Of a stretch of 64,000 nucleotides of DNA, positions 34,865-47,404 are shown one piece after another. The position numbers and the translations under genes were made by a program. The stretch's first letter is position 1; each line of letters opens with the position of its first letter. The stretch comes from Lineus longissimus (Eukaryota > Nemertea > Pilidiophora > Heteronemertea > Lineidae), in NCBI RefSeq assembly GCF_910592395.1, contig NC_088323.1:9546001-9610000 (forward strand). The letters run 5' to 3'. The notes beneath the pieces were generated by a model, which was not told where the DNA came from, ran no database searches, and saw nothing but the letters and a program-made list of their open reading frames with translations.

Positions 34865-36240
34865 AATAATGATATATAATATAATAATAATAAAATCATT
34901 TATATAGCGCCGCTTTAAATCAAATTGTCAGCGGCGCTTTACAATACATACATAGACATAAAACAATTTAACCATAAAAACACATTGAATAAAACGCTAG
35001 CTAGTGGAAATATAGGTTAAAAAGGTGCGTCTTTAAATGTTTTTTAAAAGTTGCCATCGTTTTGGACAATCAAATTTTTTCTGGCAATTTGTTCCAGAGC
35101 TGTTGGGCGCTGACACTGTACGCCCTATCTCCGACTGTCTTCTTCTTGGACTTACATTGAGTAGATCTAAGTCTCGGTGCCGCTCCTGCCCTGGTTGTTC
35201 TCTGGGTCGAAAGAAGCGGCAGCCGAAGATACACAGCCGCCATACACAGCTCTGTAAGCAAAGGTTAAAAGTTTAAATTGAGTTCTAGCATGAACTGGTA
35301 GCCAATGAAGTTGACGGAGGACAGGATTTATATGTTATATTCTCTTGGTGTTGGTAACCAATCGTGCAGCTTGATTTTGAATTTTCTGCAGGCGGTTGAG
35401 TTCATAATCTGGCAAACCAAAGTACAACGAATTGCAAAAGTCCAATTTAGATGTAATAAAAGCATGGGTTAAGGTAACTAAAAGTTCGGCAGGGAGATAT
35501 TTTTTCATGAGGCAATTTTGCGTAAGTGGTAATAACCTGCGGATACAACACTTCGTATTTGATCATGAAAAGTCATTGTGTTGTCAAAGATAAAACCTAG
35601 ATTGCGAGCTTTTTTGGACGGCAGAATTTCAGCATTGCCCATGTGCAGTACAATATCACTTGGTCGCATTTGATCCTGAGAAGGGGACATGAGTAGACGA
35701 AACTCAGTCTTTAGGTCATTTAATTTAAGTTTGTTTTTACTCATCCACTTGCGGACCTCGCCAAGACATGCCTCCACCCTGATCATGACACTTGGTAATG
35801 ATGACGTAGGAGTGAGCTGGAACGCATGCCAGTTTTGAGTGTCATCTGCGAACAAGTGGGAGGTAAGGTCATGGGCGTTTAGGATCGCTACTAGTGGCTG
35901 AGTGTAACAAGAGAAAAGAAGCGGCCCAAGCACACTGCTCTGCGGAACCCCATAAAGCAAATCGTGCGATTCAGACAAATCGTTTCCGACCTTGACCCGG
36001 AAACTCCGGCCCGTGAGGTAAGAGTCAAACCAGGCCAGGGCCATGCCACCAATGCCAAAGACTTCTCGCAATCTACTCAGAAGGATGGTGTGGTCAATGG
36101 TGTCGAACGCGGCCGACAGATCTAACAGAACCATGGCCACACCCTTCCTCCCATCCAGACTACGAAGTACACTGTCGGCAATTGAAGCCAAAGCTGTTTC
36201 GACACTATGACCTGGACGGTACCCTGACTGGTTTGTAGTG
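34865..36240 (-). mobile_element. 5'-truncated L2-like LINE
   Basis: On the minus strand the RT domain starts at NQSGYRPGHSVETAL (about 36240) and continues with VLLDLSAAFDTIDH, GVPQSSVLGPLLF and LFADDTQ, which holds the catalytic Asp pair. The C-terminal region follows with SKLDFCNSLYFGLP, QKIQNQAARLV, and LRQLHWLPV. The frame is intact from 36191 to 35505 and then shifts or stops in places. The 3' end near 34880 has AATAATA repeats and the ggcgccgc-like word. Everything N-terminal of the RT palm, including the endonuclease, is missing, so this is a typical dead-on-arrival copy. Confidence 0.88.
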
Positions 36241-36955
36241 TAATGTAACTATGTTGTTATCTTCTACTACTAGGTGAACGTTCATTTCTATTTCTGTCTT
36301 GAACGAATTAAATATGTCTAAGTGCTGAAATCACAGCGCTGGAAATCACCGTCTACACGAAGAAACCTCATCACACAGCACGTTTTCATACGTTTTAATT
36401 AGCTAGAAGGAGTAAATCATTCGGTCAAAGATTCGAAATGCAATGTATAGCATGTTTCGACTTTTTTTATATAAAAAAGCATGAAAAGTCGAACATGTCC
36501 AACAGTAACATTCAGATTCAAAGGCGGCCGTTCCGAGCAGTGAGAGCGGGCCAACCCATTACAGTACTACCATTGCACCGGGGTATGGTGTACATCAGTC
36601 TGTGATAATGTTTTGCTCTCTAGTGCAGATTGGCGGTAATGTACGAAAGACAACCAATCCAAATCAAACCCATAACCGCAACAAAGTACGACACCAAAGA
36701 ACGTAATAACATCGCCAAATTCACCAACAAATAAACGTGAGCAGGTCTATATGTTAGTAAGTCGTGTACGGAACAGTGCGGTACTATCATCCACCAGCCG
36801 CCCTGAAAGTATGACGTCCAAGCCCATTCCAGTGCAGTCCGTTGGGTCAATTCGATGATTGAGGCCCCTGCGGCCCAGCTCACTTTCAATAAACAAGAGG
36901 TAACGATTTTGTCAGGTTCGATTTTTAAAGATACACCTAAAGTTGTAACCTTTCT
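36241..36955. other. No gene recognised
   Basis: No motif-bearing frame or clear repeat ends. Confidence 0.5.
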
Positions 36956-36959
36956 TGCA

Positions 36960-37510
36960 TGGAGGTCAGCCTCACTGGAAATTATATGCGCAGCTCATAT
37001 ATATTAAACAGCTGATAAGGCGATAGAGACAATAGATTTTGCATTACTTTAGTAAGCCAGAGACTTTACATTCGTTATAGGATTTTTAGTTAGAATCTTT
37101 ATAAATACTAAGAATCTTAAAGGAATATGCAACAGAATAGGATGCACATGCAAATGTTCAGACAACTGAACAAAATCTTAAAATGTTCCACAAATCTTAT
37201 CTGGATGTTGGCCCAGGAGAGCAGCGATAATCGATTTTTAAAGTTTATACCTATAGTCGTACACAACAAAAGTAACCCCTCTCCTGTAAAGAGGGTCAGC
37301 CATATTTGAAAATTCTATCTCTTCGCAGCTCATACAGCTGACAAGGATAGTACATTTTGCATGTCTTTGGTAAGATCGTAACTAAGAATATTAGAGGAAT
37401 ATGCAACGAAGGGCATATGCAAATGATCAGAAAATTGAATAGAATCTTAAAATGTCCCTCAAACTTTATCTGAATGGCCAGGAGAGCAGCGATAACCGAT
37501 TCCTGTCGCA
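36960..37510 (+). repeat. Diverged tandem duplication, unit about 300 bp
   Basis: The order of words gcagctcata, cagctga, attttgcat, ggaatatgcaac, atgcaaatg, aatcttaaaatgt, ggagagcagcgataa occurs twice, at about 36960-37260 and 37298-37510, with small deletions in the second unit. Non-coding. Confidence 0.7.
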
Positions 37511-37823
37511 GTTACCTGGGATGAACACCGTTAACGAGCGATATGTGTCGCATGCAATCTTCAATGATCTGAATCACAATAGCAATGTAACTACGTCAAC
37601 ATGTCGCGTATGGGGCAGTATTTTATTCCATGATATCGATTTTCAAAGCAACCGATGTCAAAATATCAGGCCTTGTTATCTTTGAATCAATCTTACCAAA
37701 TACAATTATTGACGCCAGTTGTGTTGTTATTGATTAAACCTTGTCTTGTTAGAACTACAAAGTACAGTAATCATGCCATCGCCATCTATTGGATGCGTGT
37801 GTCACAGCAGAACTATAAAGCTA

Positions 37824-38295
37824 GGTGCACACAGAGCTTAGTGACTGCGTGATCGCAGCCGCAAGGAGGACGCGAGGACGCAAATGTCTGTGTGCACTGG
37901 AGACCGCAGCCATTTAGTTCTTGCGTCCCGGGGCGCAGTCGGAATCGAAAGGATCAAAATGATTTGATATTTGTCGGAGTCGTATTCGCCGCAGCCATAG
38001 GACGCAAGGCTGCGCAAGCAGTGTGCACCGCTCGCTTGCGCGTTGATAGAATTTGCCGACAATCTATTACCTTTCGACCAATCAAACCGTTGCTGTTACA
38101 CCACATGATTTCAAAATGGCAGCGCCCACAGACATGGTTGAAGAATGGAACGAGGAGCGAGATGAAACATTGGTGATGATTTGGCGTCGTCGATGTCACA
38201 CATGATCGCAACAGTCCAGAGGATTGCGTCGTCGCATGACTTTGGGGGATACGGCTTGCAGCTGATATAATGCAGTCACAAGCTCTGTGTGCACC
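37824..38295. mobile_element. MITE with GGTGCACACAGAGC termini
   Basis: The termini GGTGCACACAGAGCTT are inverted at the two ends with TA on each side (37822-37823 and 38296-38297). Inside, from about 38116, a short frame MAAPTDMVEEWNEERDETLV resembles the start of a MADF/Myb-like Harbinger accessory protein. The element splits an R1 repeat: the partial copy at 14980-15260 shows continuous sequence across this position. Compare the Harbinger-type MITE at 8181-8928. Confidence 0.75.
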
Positions 38296-39180
38296 TACGC
38301 CAGATCAGAGAGGTGACTAAACATGCTGGTTTTGTAATTCACCTTTATCCTGATCAGCACAACTTGTAGCAGATCGAGCTCTGGTGTTGTGGGGGAAAAT
38401 GATTGTTTCCGACATCAGGCCGTTTTCCCCGCCAACAGGAGTGCCACATCAACGCTGCGCCGGCATTAAAGGCGTTGATCAGGAAAGAGGCTAACTGTGC
38501 TTCGAAATTGGATCCGAGTGTTTCAGAAATTCCATCCAAATCCGCGCCGTTTGATTTTCAACTAAAAAAGTCCTATATTTCATTTACTAAAATTAGAGAG
38601 ATTGAAATGTTCTTCCGATTTTACATCTCGCTCCGCTCAGCGGGCAATTTGCACAACGGCTTTCAGTAAACGATGACGTCATTAATTACTTTAAACCTGA
38701 TTTACTTTTGGCAAAATGCTGTCCAAGTGAAGCGCGATATGCTTTATTATTTTTTCGCATGGTAAATGGTTGTTGTACTTTATACATTTGATAAATGTTT
38801 TTGCGAATTATGTGGCTCCATAAAACTAGAACTTACTTGGTATCAGTTGGTTCGGCACAAATGTTTAGGGTAGCCACTGGCTGCAGATCAGCGTATGTAG
38901 ATTTTACAGAAATGCATTTGAGACATACGCTCATGCCATGCAAATCGCTACATTTCATCACAACCAAATGCTCTCGGTTGAGTTTCCAAAACTCTCAGTT
39001 CTGCAAAAAGAAAGAGGCTAACGGATTTTTCTTTCGAATCAATGATTTGTGATTTGTGATACAAATACAAATGTATTATAGAAAGTCACTTCGACAATTA
39101 AATCCTCATTAATCCGTTACCGAAATTTGCTTGTCTCGATATATTTCATGAAGTGACGTGATTGGGTTCGCCAATTATGA
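38296..39180 (+). repeat. Dispersed repeat R1, copy 3
   Basis: It matches 3985-4740 reverse-complemented, from cagatcagagaggtgac through gatcaggaaagaggctaact, aaaatgctgtccaagtgaag and ttcgccaattatgatgat. It is the longest of the three copies. No conserved frame is present. Confidence 0.65.
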
Positions 39181-39233
39181 TGATAGCGAGAGTGAATTTT
39201 AATAATATCAGCACAATTTCGACTGCAACTCAC

Positions 39234-39570
39234 ACTGAAACTCCGAGAGCGAATAGTAGCCACTGATACTTGTGATTTAAAATTATTTGATGGACGCTAT
39301 TAATGAAACACTCTCATAATACGAGGAAGGATTTGGCGTCTTAAATCGATTGTACACATAAACAGCAAATATCGAAGTCATATTCCTATTCGCGCCGATT
39401 TCTTACGAATAGGAATACGACTTCAATATTCATGATATAAGAGCAAAATCGATTAATGACGCTGATTCTTTTCCCACGTGTGATGGTTTTCCAGGAGTGG
39501 AAACCGTCCATCAAATCATTTAAATCGCGGTTGTCCATTGGTTGCTGCTCTTCTCTCTCGGAGTTTCAGT
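39234..39570. repeat. Foldback repeat centred near 39400
   Basis: Arms actgaaactccgagag (39234) and ctctcggagtttcagt (39555) are inverted. Within them atttgatggacg pairs with cgtccatcaaat and gtcatattcctattcg pairs with cgaataggaatacgac, so most of the interval folds on itself. Non-coding. Confidence 0.75.
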
Positions 39571-39599
39571 CGGAGTGGGAGTCGGAATGGTGAAAATCC

Positions 39600-41050
39600 T
39601 CGCTATTATTCCTGAAGGTCACACGTTGTCGCCGGGAAGCAATATCGTTCAAGGCAGGTCTTCCAACGCCCTGGATCAGAAGAATACAGGGTGTGTAACC
39701 ATGGCCCTATAACAAGGCCTAATCAATTCATACAGTCAAAAAAATCATACTATGTGGAATCCAAATTCAAAATACCGGTGCATTTAGCTAAGATCATGAG
39801 GTAGCACACAATGTAAATTGAAATGCTGAAATAGCTGCTGGTAAGCCTGCAATTCAATCTGCTAAAATACTACCTGCTGCCAAGCACTTTTCCGCTCCAG
39901 TGGTTGCTTCCAGATAATCATTTATACCGCAATGTTCATCACCAACAGTTAAATCTGCAATTTAATCGCAAACAACTAACTTTCAAGTTTTGAACTATAA
40001 ATTCTGTTAGACGAATATCCTGTGAATCAAATTTTATCCTTACCTGTGATGTCTCCAAATAGCATAGACCTACAATTGAGCTGTGTTTTTTTTGTAATCA
40101 CCCATCAATTTGTAATCTTACTTTGGTAAAAGGGCATTGATCAGGTTATATTCCTGAACTGCTACCCACCTTAGAAATATCATTGGACCAGATTCTCAAG
40201 ATAAAAATATAATAAAGTCTGCTCTATATTTGGTTTTAACAGAAGGGTCAATGTCATTTTGCCAAGGTCTCATTTCAGTAATTTTGTTGCAAAAGTTAAA
40301 TTATTTCAATCTTTTTGCATATCTTTGTACGGTTCTGTCCTGTGGGGCCTTGGTGATAGGACTATCAACTTATTTTATACGGCATGGAGGAAGGCGGTCA
40401 GAAGAATATTATCTGTACATCCAAGAACTCACTGAACCTTATTGCAACATTTAATTTTATTATGCCCGATAGAGGTCACCCTCCAGAACAGATTTTTATG
40501 TTTCATGAATAGGTCTTTTGTTACAAAAATAATTTCATTCAACTAGCTTTTCAGTTAGCGTTAGATGGTAGCTCTTCCTCTGTGTCTAACTCTACCTCAT
40601 ACATTACTGGTTTAATCGGGGCACGGCGTTCTACAATTGGGAAAACTGGCGTGCTGCAGTACATACGTTCATCCTTCTGAAGAAATTTTAGGGATTTTCT
40701 ACATTTCCGGGATAATAACCGCGGGGATATAAATCTAAGAACCATCCTTAAATGTTTGTGCACTGAATAACCTGTATTATACTGTACTTCCTTACCTAAG
40801 GTTAACAGTGAGAAATATGGCCGCCGAGAATAATTTATTCCGGTAATGCCCATTTATAATTTAGTGATTGCCAAGGCCATCACGTGGCGTGATAGAGGTT
40901 TGACTGGTTCAATCTGTGTTTCAATAGTGAAACTAACAGATCTGAAGTAGAGTGAAAACTGTCACGAGCTTTGAGTGGAAATGAACATTGTTGCATGGTA
41001 TAAAGACCATGACTGCTTGAAAGACTTCATAGAAGCCCTAGCTTAGCTTG
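39600..41050. other. No gene recognised
   Basis: AT-rich sequence with short frames. It is the upstream flank of the pogo-like gene, but I see no promoter motif that I can defend. Confidence 0.4.
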
Positions 41051-41057
41051 CATAATC

Positions 41058-42957
41058 ATGGCACGCAGAATGTTCGCGTCTTACTCTCTAAAAGAAAAAC
41101 TGAAGTACATAGACGGGTACCGAAACCAACAAAGATGCGTAAGGCTGTATTCAGAAGAGCACAACATCAAGAAGGCCACGTTTCTGTCTTGGTTGCACAA
41201 GGAGGAGACAATTCGCCACAATTTTGACCACAGCAAAAAAGGGGCCAAGAGCGCAAGGTCAAGGACCGCGATGTCGGTGAGTTGCACTTTAACCCTTCAC
41301 TCTGAAAACTAGTGGTACAATAGAGGTGCTATGGCGTGTACATGTATAGCAATTTTTTTGCTATATAGCACATTATTTACCCATCAGCCCGACGGGTATT
41401 GTCGTAGCGTCCGATGTCCGTCTGTACGTTTGTGGACAATTTTGCCATGAAACTTGTTGTTGTGTATCTTGGGGTGAATATAGAGGAAGGTTCCTTGCTA
41501 AATTTGGCGTGATCCGATATTCAATATGGCTGTCAGGTTGCAAATAAGGAATTACTATGTTTTGTCTTTCAGGGTATTGGCCTGAGATGGAAGTTGAGAT
41601 GTCGGAGTGGTTTCGTGATAAAAGACAAATTGGTATGCCAGTCAGTATCGAAGATCTAAAGGAGAGGGCGATGATAGAGTTTCAACAGTGGTGGGACCAG
41701 CTTCCTGAAGAAACCCAAGCCGACATTGTAACTAGTAAACCTGAACACTCAAACTTTGCAGCATCAAATGGTTGGTTTGAAGGTTTCAAGAAAAGGTAAG
41801 CTCAGAATGAGTCTATTGTTTTCAAGTGAAACAACAATTCTGCTGATAAGCTGTTTCTCTTAGTATACCTCTCAAAATGCTTAATGCCAAAATGGTTAAA
41901 TAAAGTGTATAGCGCTTTCATCATGTTCATCCCAATCATGTTAACGTCTCTGCTATTTCAATTATCTAGACAAAACATTTCCCTGCGGAAAGTGACGAAA
42001 GATACCAGGACGATACCTGAGGTCGCTGAGAATCTCATTGCCGAGTTCCGTGCCAACTTTTTTCAAACAGTTGAAGAGATGGCATTCCGCATCATCGGCA
42101 ACATGGACGAAACGTTCATGCAGATGGACAGTATACACAACAGGACGTATGAACAAACAGGTTCTCCACAGATCAACATCAAGAGCAGTCGGGGAAATCA
42201 TAAGCTTGGCTGTACCGTTGTGCTTTGCTGCACCAGGAATGGGGAAAAGGCACCTGCACTTGTCATCATAAAAGCAGCTTCCAATGGATCACTGGTAAGG
42301 AGGATAAGGGCAACACCTCCAAACAATGTTAAGGTAAACTACATTTTGTTCAATCAAACCTAAGAAGCCATTAGAAACAGCTAGAGCTGCAGCTGATCCT
42401 GATTATTCATTGTTTCCTGTGATGAAGTTGTCACTACAAAGTTCACATGGAACATGCTGTGTTTTTAAAAATCATATCTCCGCAATGCACCATCTAGTGT
42501 GGCTGTTGCTATAGATTCATGTTTTTTTTTCCACAATTGGCTCAAAAATCACATCCTATTTTTCAGTTCACTGCTACTCGGACTGGATGGCAAAGACGGG
42601 AGTCAATGGAGTATTGGTTTACGAATGTTTTTTTGCCATTCATTGAGGCACACGAAGAAGAATTTGACCCTTTGCTGTTGATTCTTGATCGAGCCAGAGT
42701 ACATCTACATGGTGAATTTCAAGAGCTGATGACAGAAGCAGGCGGACTAGTGCAGTTCATTCCACCTGGCTGTACGGCATTTGTGCAGCCGTTAGACTGC
42801 ACCGTCATGCGCGCATTCAAAGCCAGGGCACGCAATGCGTGGAAAGCATGGAAAACAACCAACACTGGTGAGGATGGACAGTGCCCACGAATTCCATGGG
42901 AAGCTGTCCTTGAAATTGTATCTGCATCATGGGATGGGATTGCCGTGGAGGCTATCA
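41058..42957 (+). pseudogene. Intron-bearing pogo/CENP-B-like transposase gene, cut by a LINE
   Basis: Exon 1 (41058-41276) encodes a psq/CENP-B-type HTH (SYSLKEKLKYIDGYRNQQR ... KKATFLSWLHK). Exon 2 (41573-41795) encodes the second HTH (YWPEMEVEMSEWF ... EFQQWWDQLPEE). Exon 3 (41970-42333) starts QNISLRKV and holds NMDET (first catalytic Asp). Exon 4 (from 42567) holds LLLILDRARVH and CTAFVQPLDCTVM (second and third Asp). Splice junctions 2/3 and 3/4 are in phase with good GT and AG. Junction 1/2 is out of phase with the strong gtgagt donor, so either the weaker gttgca donor is used or a frameshift is present. Exon 4 ends abruptly at 42957 where a LINE tail begins, removing the C-terminus. 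Confidence 0.85.
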
Positions 42958-42999
42958 CATACATACATACATATACATATATTACTGCAAATAGGCTTT

Positions 43000-45900
43000 T
43001 TAGCCTGTAGCAGGTTTTTTCTTCTTAACTTTTTCTGCTGATTGCGGGAGTGCGGTGGGGTGGAAGCGAGGGTTTAGGATTGGTTTTGGGTCCAGGCTAA
43101 ATGACTCAGATTTGTAGTGGGCATCTATCTGGTTTTTAAATATATTTAGAGACTCTGCGTTAACAATATGGTTTGGTAGGCTGTTCCATGGGTCAATGAC
43201 TCGGTTTGAGAAAAAATACTTTCGTGTATCCATCCTGGCTCTAGGTTTGTTGAGTTTAAAAGAATGCCCTCTGGTCAGGTGTTTATCATCAGCTGGTCTG
43301 AGTAGTTTTTCTCCTTCAATATTATAAAATCCATGTGAGATTTTATACGCCTCTATCAAATCTCCTCGTAACCTTCTATATGCAAGACTAGGTAAACCTA
43401 CGAGCTTTAATCTCTCTTCGTAGCTTTTGTCCCTCATACCTGGAATCATCTTTGTAGCACGTCTTTGTACATTTTCCAGCACTGTTACGTCTTTCTTCAA
43501 ATGGGGCGACCAAATCACGTTTGCATATTCTAGGTGAGGTCTCACCAGGCTTTTAAATAGGATGGCAAACATCTTCGAATCCAGGTATTCGAAAGATCTC
43601 CTGATCATGCCTACCACTTTGGTGGCTGTATTTGCCACAGTTTCTACATGCTTGCTGAAGCTAAGTCTGTTATCGAAGGTGACTCCTAAATCTTTTTCGA
43701 TGTCAGTTTCTTTAATTTCATTTCTTATACCATTTTTTGTCAGGAAGTATTCTTTATGATTGTTATTTCGCTCATAATGCATTCGTTTGCATTTATCAGT
43801 GTTGAAACCTAATTGCCATTTAAGTGACCAGTAATCTAGGCTGATCAAATCCCTTTGCAATCCTATACTATCTGCAGGGCTTCGAATCCTTGCAATAATC
43901 TTGGCATCATCTGCAAACATTTCAGAAAAGTTCTCAACACACTCCGGTAAGTCATTTACATAGTAGACAAACAATGTTGGGCCCAGAACACTGCCTTGGG
44001 GGACTCCACTCCTAACTGATGTCCATGCCGATGCAGATCCATTTACCATGACTCTTTGCTTTCTGTCAGTAATGAAGTCACAGACCCAATCATAAATCTT
44101 GCCTTTTATTCCATAATTTCTCAGCTTGACTTTCAATCGCTCGTGGGGTACAGAATCGAAAGCCTTTGAAAAATCTAGGTAGATTACGTCTACAGGATGT
44201 CCTTTGTCAAGGATTTCGGTTATTCTATCCATTGATTCAAGTAACTGTGTAATGCAAGATCTTCCCTTTTGAAAGCCATGTTGAGATTTGGATAAGGCAG
44301 CTCTTAGATGGTCGTTTAACCTGGTCCTTACAAAATCCTCCATGATTTTGCATATTATTGATGTTAGGCTTATCGGCCTATAATTTCCGCAGTCAGACTT
44401 ACTTCCTTTTTTATGTAGGGCTGTGATCTGTGCCTTCTTCCAATCGGACGGCAGTTTTCCTTCATTCAATGACTTATTGAAAAGTAAACTTAGCGGTATT
44501 GCCAGTTCATTACTAAGTTCCTTTAGAACCCTCGGATGGATGCCATCTGGTCCAGGTGATTTAGATACCTTGAGTTCTTCAAGCTTTTTCCGTACCTCTG
44601 CTGGAGTTATGAAAAGTTCTAGATTTATATCATTAGGGTCCATGGGCTCTAGATCAGGGGGCGGTATATTGCTTTTATCCTCAATGGTGAAAACACTGGT
44701 GAAGAAATCATTTAAAACCTCTGCCTTTTCATGATCATTTTCAGTTTGGTTTCCATCTCTGTTCGTCAGATTTGGTATTCCGCACTTTGTCTTCATTTTT
44801 GATCTGGCATATTGATAGAAAGCTTTTGGGTTTCTTTTAGCATTTTCTGCAATTTCCCTCTCATGATTCTTTTTTGCCTTTCTGACCTCCCACTTCACCT
44901 GGTTCCTTAGCCTAGCATACATATCATAGTCTTTACCCTCCTTAGTTTCTAGATACCTCTTATAGGCTTCCCTTTTCTTTTTAACCTTAGCTAGGGCTTT
45001 AGGGTTTAACCACAACGGTTTTCGTCTGGCTGTTGGGTTGTGTCGTCTTAGTGGCACATACTTCTTTGTCGTCTCCAGTATTTTGTCTTTTATGAAGGTC
45101 CAAGTATCTTTAGTATCCAGGTTACTGATATGTTTATCCCATTCTATGTCCGCATGCTCTCTCCTCATACTGTCAAAGTCTGCCTTGGTGAAAGCAGATT
45201 TCATGCACTCTGAGTGGTCCCCTCGGACATAACATCTGTATAAAAAGTTAATGCAAGAATGGTGGCTTTTTCCTAATGGTGGAAGCATATGGATTTCATT
45301 TATCATGTCCTGTTCGTTTGTGAAGACTAAGTCCAATACATTTGGTCGGTTTTCACCTCTATGATGAGTAGGTTTCGTTACATGCTGAAACCAGAAACAG
45401 TCTCTAATGGTTTCTAGGAAGCGGCTTGCTGGATGGTTTGGGCTTGCATTTGACATTATATTTGTCCAGTCGATCTCAGGATGGTTTGTATCTCCCATTA
45501 CTAGATAATGACTATATTTACGATTGCTAGCTGAGCGAAGCGCATTTCTCTGTTTTTCATTAGCTAATTCTGTAGAATTTGGAGATCTGTATAGACATCC
45601 GACTAGTAAGGTGTCATTATCACGCAATTTTATCTCAAGCCATACACTCTCATCAAATTTCTCCTCTAGATTAACTTCCACCGTTGAGATGAAGTTTCGT
45701 ACATAAATGCCAACTCCTCTGTGGGGACCTGTAACATTTCCTAAGTTTGAGTAAAAGGTGAAACCATTTATATTGAACTCCGACGCCTGTACGACATATC
45801 GTGAATTTTTTGGTATTAATTCGGTCACACTGATTATGTCTGCATCAGTACTTTCTATTAACAGTTCAAGTTCCGGCCTTTTATTGACTAGACTATCTGC

Positions 45901-46019
45901 ATTTAATGAGAGGCATTTGAATCCAAATTTTGAACGTGCATCTAAATTAACTTCTGAAGTAGGTGCTGAAAATAAATTATAACTGCGTGTATGTACATTG
46001 TCTCTGAAAATTTGTGCAT
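43000..46019 (-). CDS. LINE ORF2: endonuclease-reverse transcriptase
   Basis: The frame is open over about 1,000 codons to the stop at 43000. The N-terminal APE-type endonuclease begins at CLSLNADSLVNKRPELELL (about 45915) with VTELIP, GVGIYVRN, GDTNHPEIDW and GKSHHSCI. The RT has GPDGIHPRVLKEL, NYRPISLTS, VIYLDFSKAFDSVPHERL, GVPQGSVLGPTLF and MFADDAKI, with both catalytic Asp residues. The C-terminal part has YANVIWSPHLKKDV and a typical PWNSLPNHIVNAES. It synthesises cDNA at a nicked chromosomal target. The frame has no ATG between 45828 and 46019 and stays open into the end of ORF1 in a different frame, so re-initiation or frameshifting would be needed. It is the most intact retrotransposon gene in the window. 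Confidence 0.9.
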
Positions 46020-46022
46020 TTT

Positions 46023-46565
46023 CTACCTCCTCTCCTCTTCTTTCTCCTTGGCTCTCATCATTTCGTAGTATGCCTTGGCTTCCTTCTGTTGTAATGGGGT
46101 CTGGTTCTTCTTCATGAAGATCTTCCTCATCACTGGGTTTTGGTGATCCTTGAGGGCACCACTTGCCCTGAGTATACGGTTTTTTGCCTTACTGTCCTTT
46201 ATTTCTACTATCATTTTCTTTGGATAGTCTTCGGTTTTTCTGCCAGTTCTCCTGATTTTACCAAATGTTACTTCGTTTTGATCAATGTCATCACAGATTT
46301 GTTTGAACTTCTCTCGGTCTTCTTCAATTCTGAGTTCAGTCTCCTCCTGCTTGCTCTCCGGGACGTTAAATACCACTATACTGTCCTCTCTCTGGCTTCG
46401 GAGTTGAATCTCACGTGCACTTTTGGAAACCAGTGCATCTTGTGCATCTTTGTCAAAGGTTGAACTACTTGGCATTTCCGCTATCTGTAGTTTAACTTCA
46501 TCTTTAATTTTATGAGGTATTTCATTTACTTGTTCTCGAATGATAGTGAGGCTGTGTTCTAACAC
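46023..46565 (-). CDS. LINE ORF1 (5'-truncated)
   Basis: A 180-codon frame upstream of ORF2 on the same strand reads DSIVVFNVPESKQEETELRI, FGKIRRTGRK and PVMRKIFMKKNQTP, a pattern of RRM-like ORF1 proteins of CR1/L2-type LINEs, ending in a charged KEKEEERR tail. Such proteins bind the element's RNA. The start at 46565 coincides with the end of the LINE sequence, so the true N-terminus is probably missing. The stop at 46023 overlaps the still-open ORF2 frame. Confidence 0.75.
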   Translation of the reverse strand: MLEHSLTIIREQVNEIPHKIKDEVKLQIAEMPSSSTFDKDAQDALVSKSAREIQLRSQREDSIVVFNVPESKQEETELRIEEDREKFKQICDDIDQNEVTFGKIRRTGRKTEDYPKKMIVEIKDSKAKNRILRASGALKDHQNPVMRKIFMKKNQTPLQQKEAKAYYEMMRAKEKEEERR

Positions 46566-46579
46566 ACTTTATTGCAGTA

Positions 46580-47404
46580 CAAGGAGGATACCGCGGTGAC
46601 GTCACGGCTTTTCCAAGATGGCGCTGCATATTGTAAACAAACTCGATCCACGGCCAAGGGAAAATCAAGTCATCAAAAAAGTTAGATTTTTCGCATCAAA
46701 TCAGAGTTATTAGTACTTTTCTGCTATGAAATAAGTCTTCAGACAATAAGCTATCATTTGAATAATGAAAAGTGCTGTTTTGATGGGGAAAAATAGGGTT
46801 TTTTAAACCAAATAGCCGGCACCGATCTTCCAAAATTAGCGATGGTTTCAAAACAGTCTCCCAGATATGGGGCAATCTCTTCATTATCATAATGGGATTT
46901 GGAGGCATGTTTACAGATTTTACAAGTTCGAGACCTGTAATACCTAAAACTCGCATAGATCCCCATAGATCCCCTCTATTTGTCGAGTTAGCGCCCCTGT
47001 AAGATCATGCATTTTCGGACACTAGAACGAAATCTTCCTGCGGATATCGCGGTTTCGGTGATGATTTAAGGAGAAATTGACTGTTCTTAGAGTTGTATGG
47101 GACAGAAATGAGTTCATACTTCATGAATACATGAATATATTATGATATGGGCGGGCTTCTAAGTCAGAACAATAACAAACTCAACTGCATCTCTACCGTG
47201 TATCGCGTAGTGCATTGCCTAGTGTATTTCGTAGTGTATTTTAGCGGAGACATTATTTCCCATTATTTCCGCACTTTGGCCACGCCAAACGTCTTTTTTA
47301 TTCGTGGAAGTTAATCTGCTCTGTAAATTTTATTCTACACAAGAAGAATCCATACTAGGTATTGCAATATTTCATGTCTATTGGTGTTTTTGTTTCAGGA
47401 GCGA
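46580..47404. mobile_element. Truncated second copy of the CAAGGAGGATACC MITE
   Basis: It begins CAAGGAGGATACCGCGGTGA and follows 23741-24555 closely (a few small indels) up to ggtgttttt.., after which the two diverge at about 47404. The right terminal repeat is not found in the following 1 kb. The element sits immediately beyond the 5' end of the LINE. Confidence 0.85.

Larger units (their letters stand above)
42958..46566 (-). mobile_element. CR1-like LINE with two ORFs, inserted in the pogo-like gene
   Basis: The minus-strand element runs from a truncated ORF1 (about 46565) through ORF2 to a 3' tail of TATG repeats at 42958-42985, directly joined to exon 4 of the pogo-like gene. ORF2 retains endonuclease, RT and C-terminal domains in one uninterrupted frame. 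The 5' end abuts a MITE at 46580 after about 15 bases. I could not find a target duplication of the exon 4 sequence at the 5' side, probably because that side has been rearranged. Confidence 0.85.
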
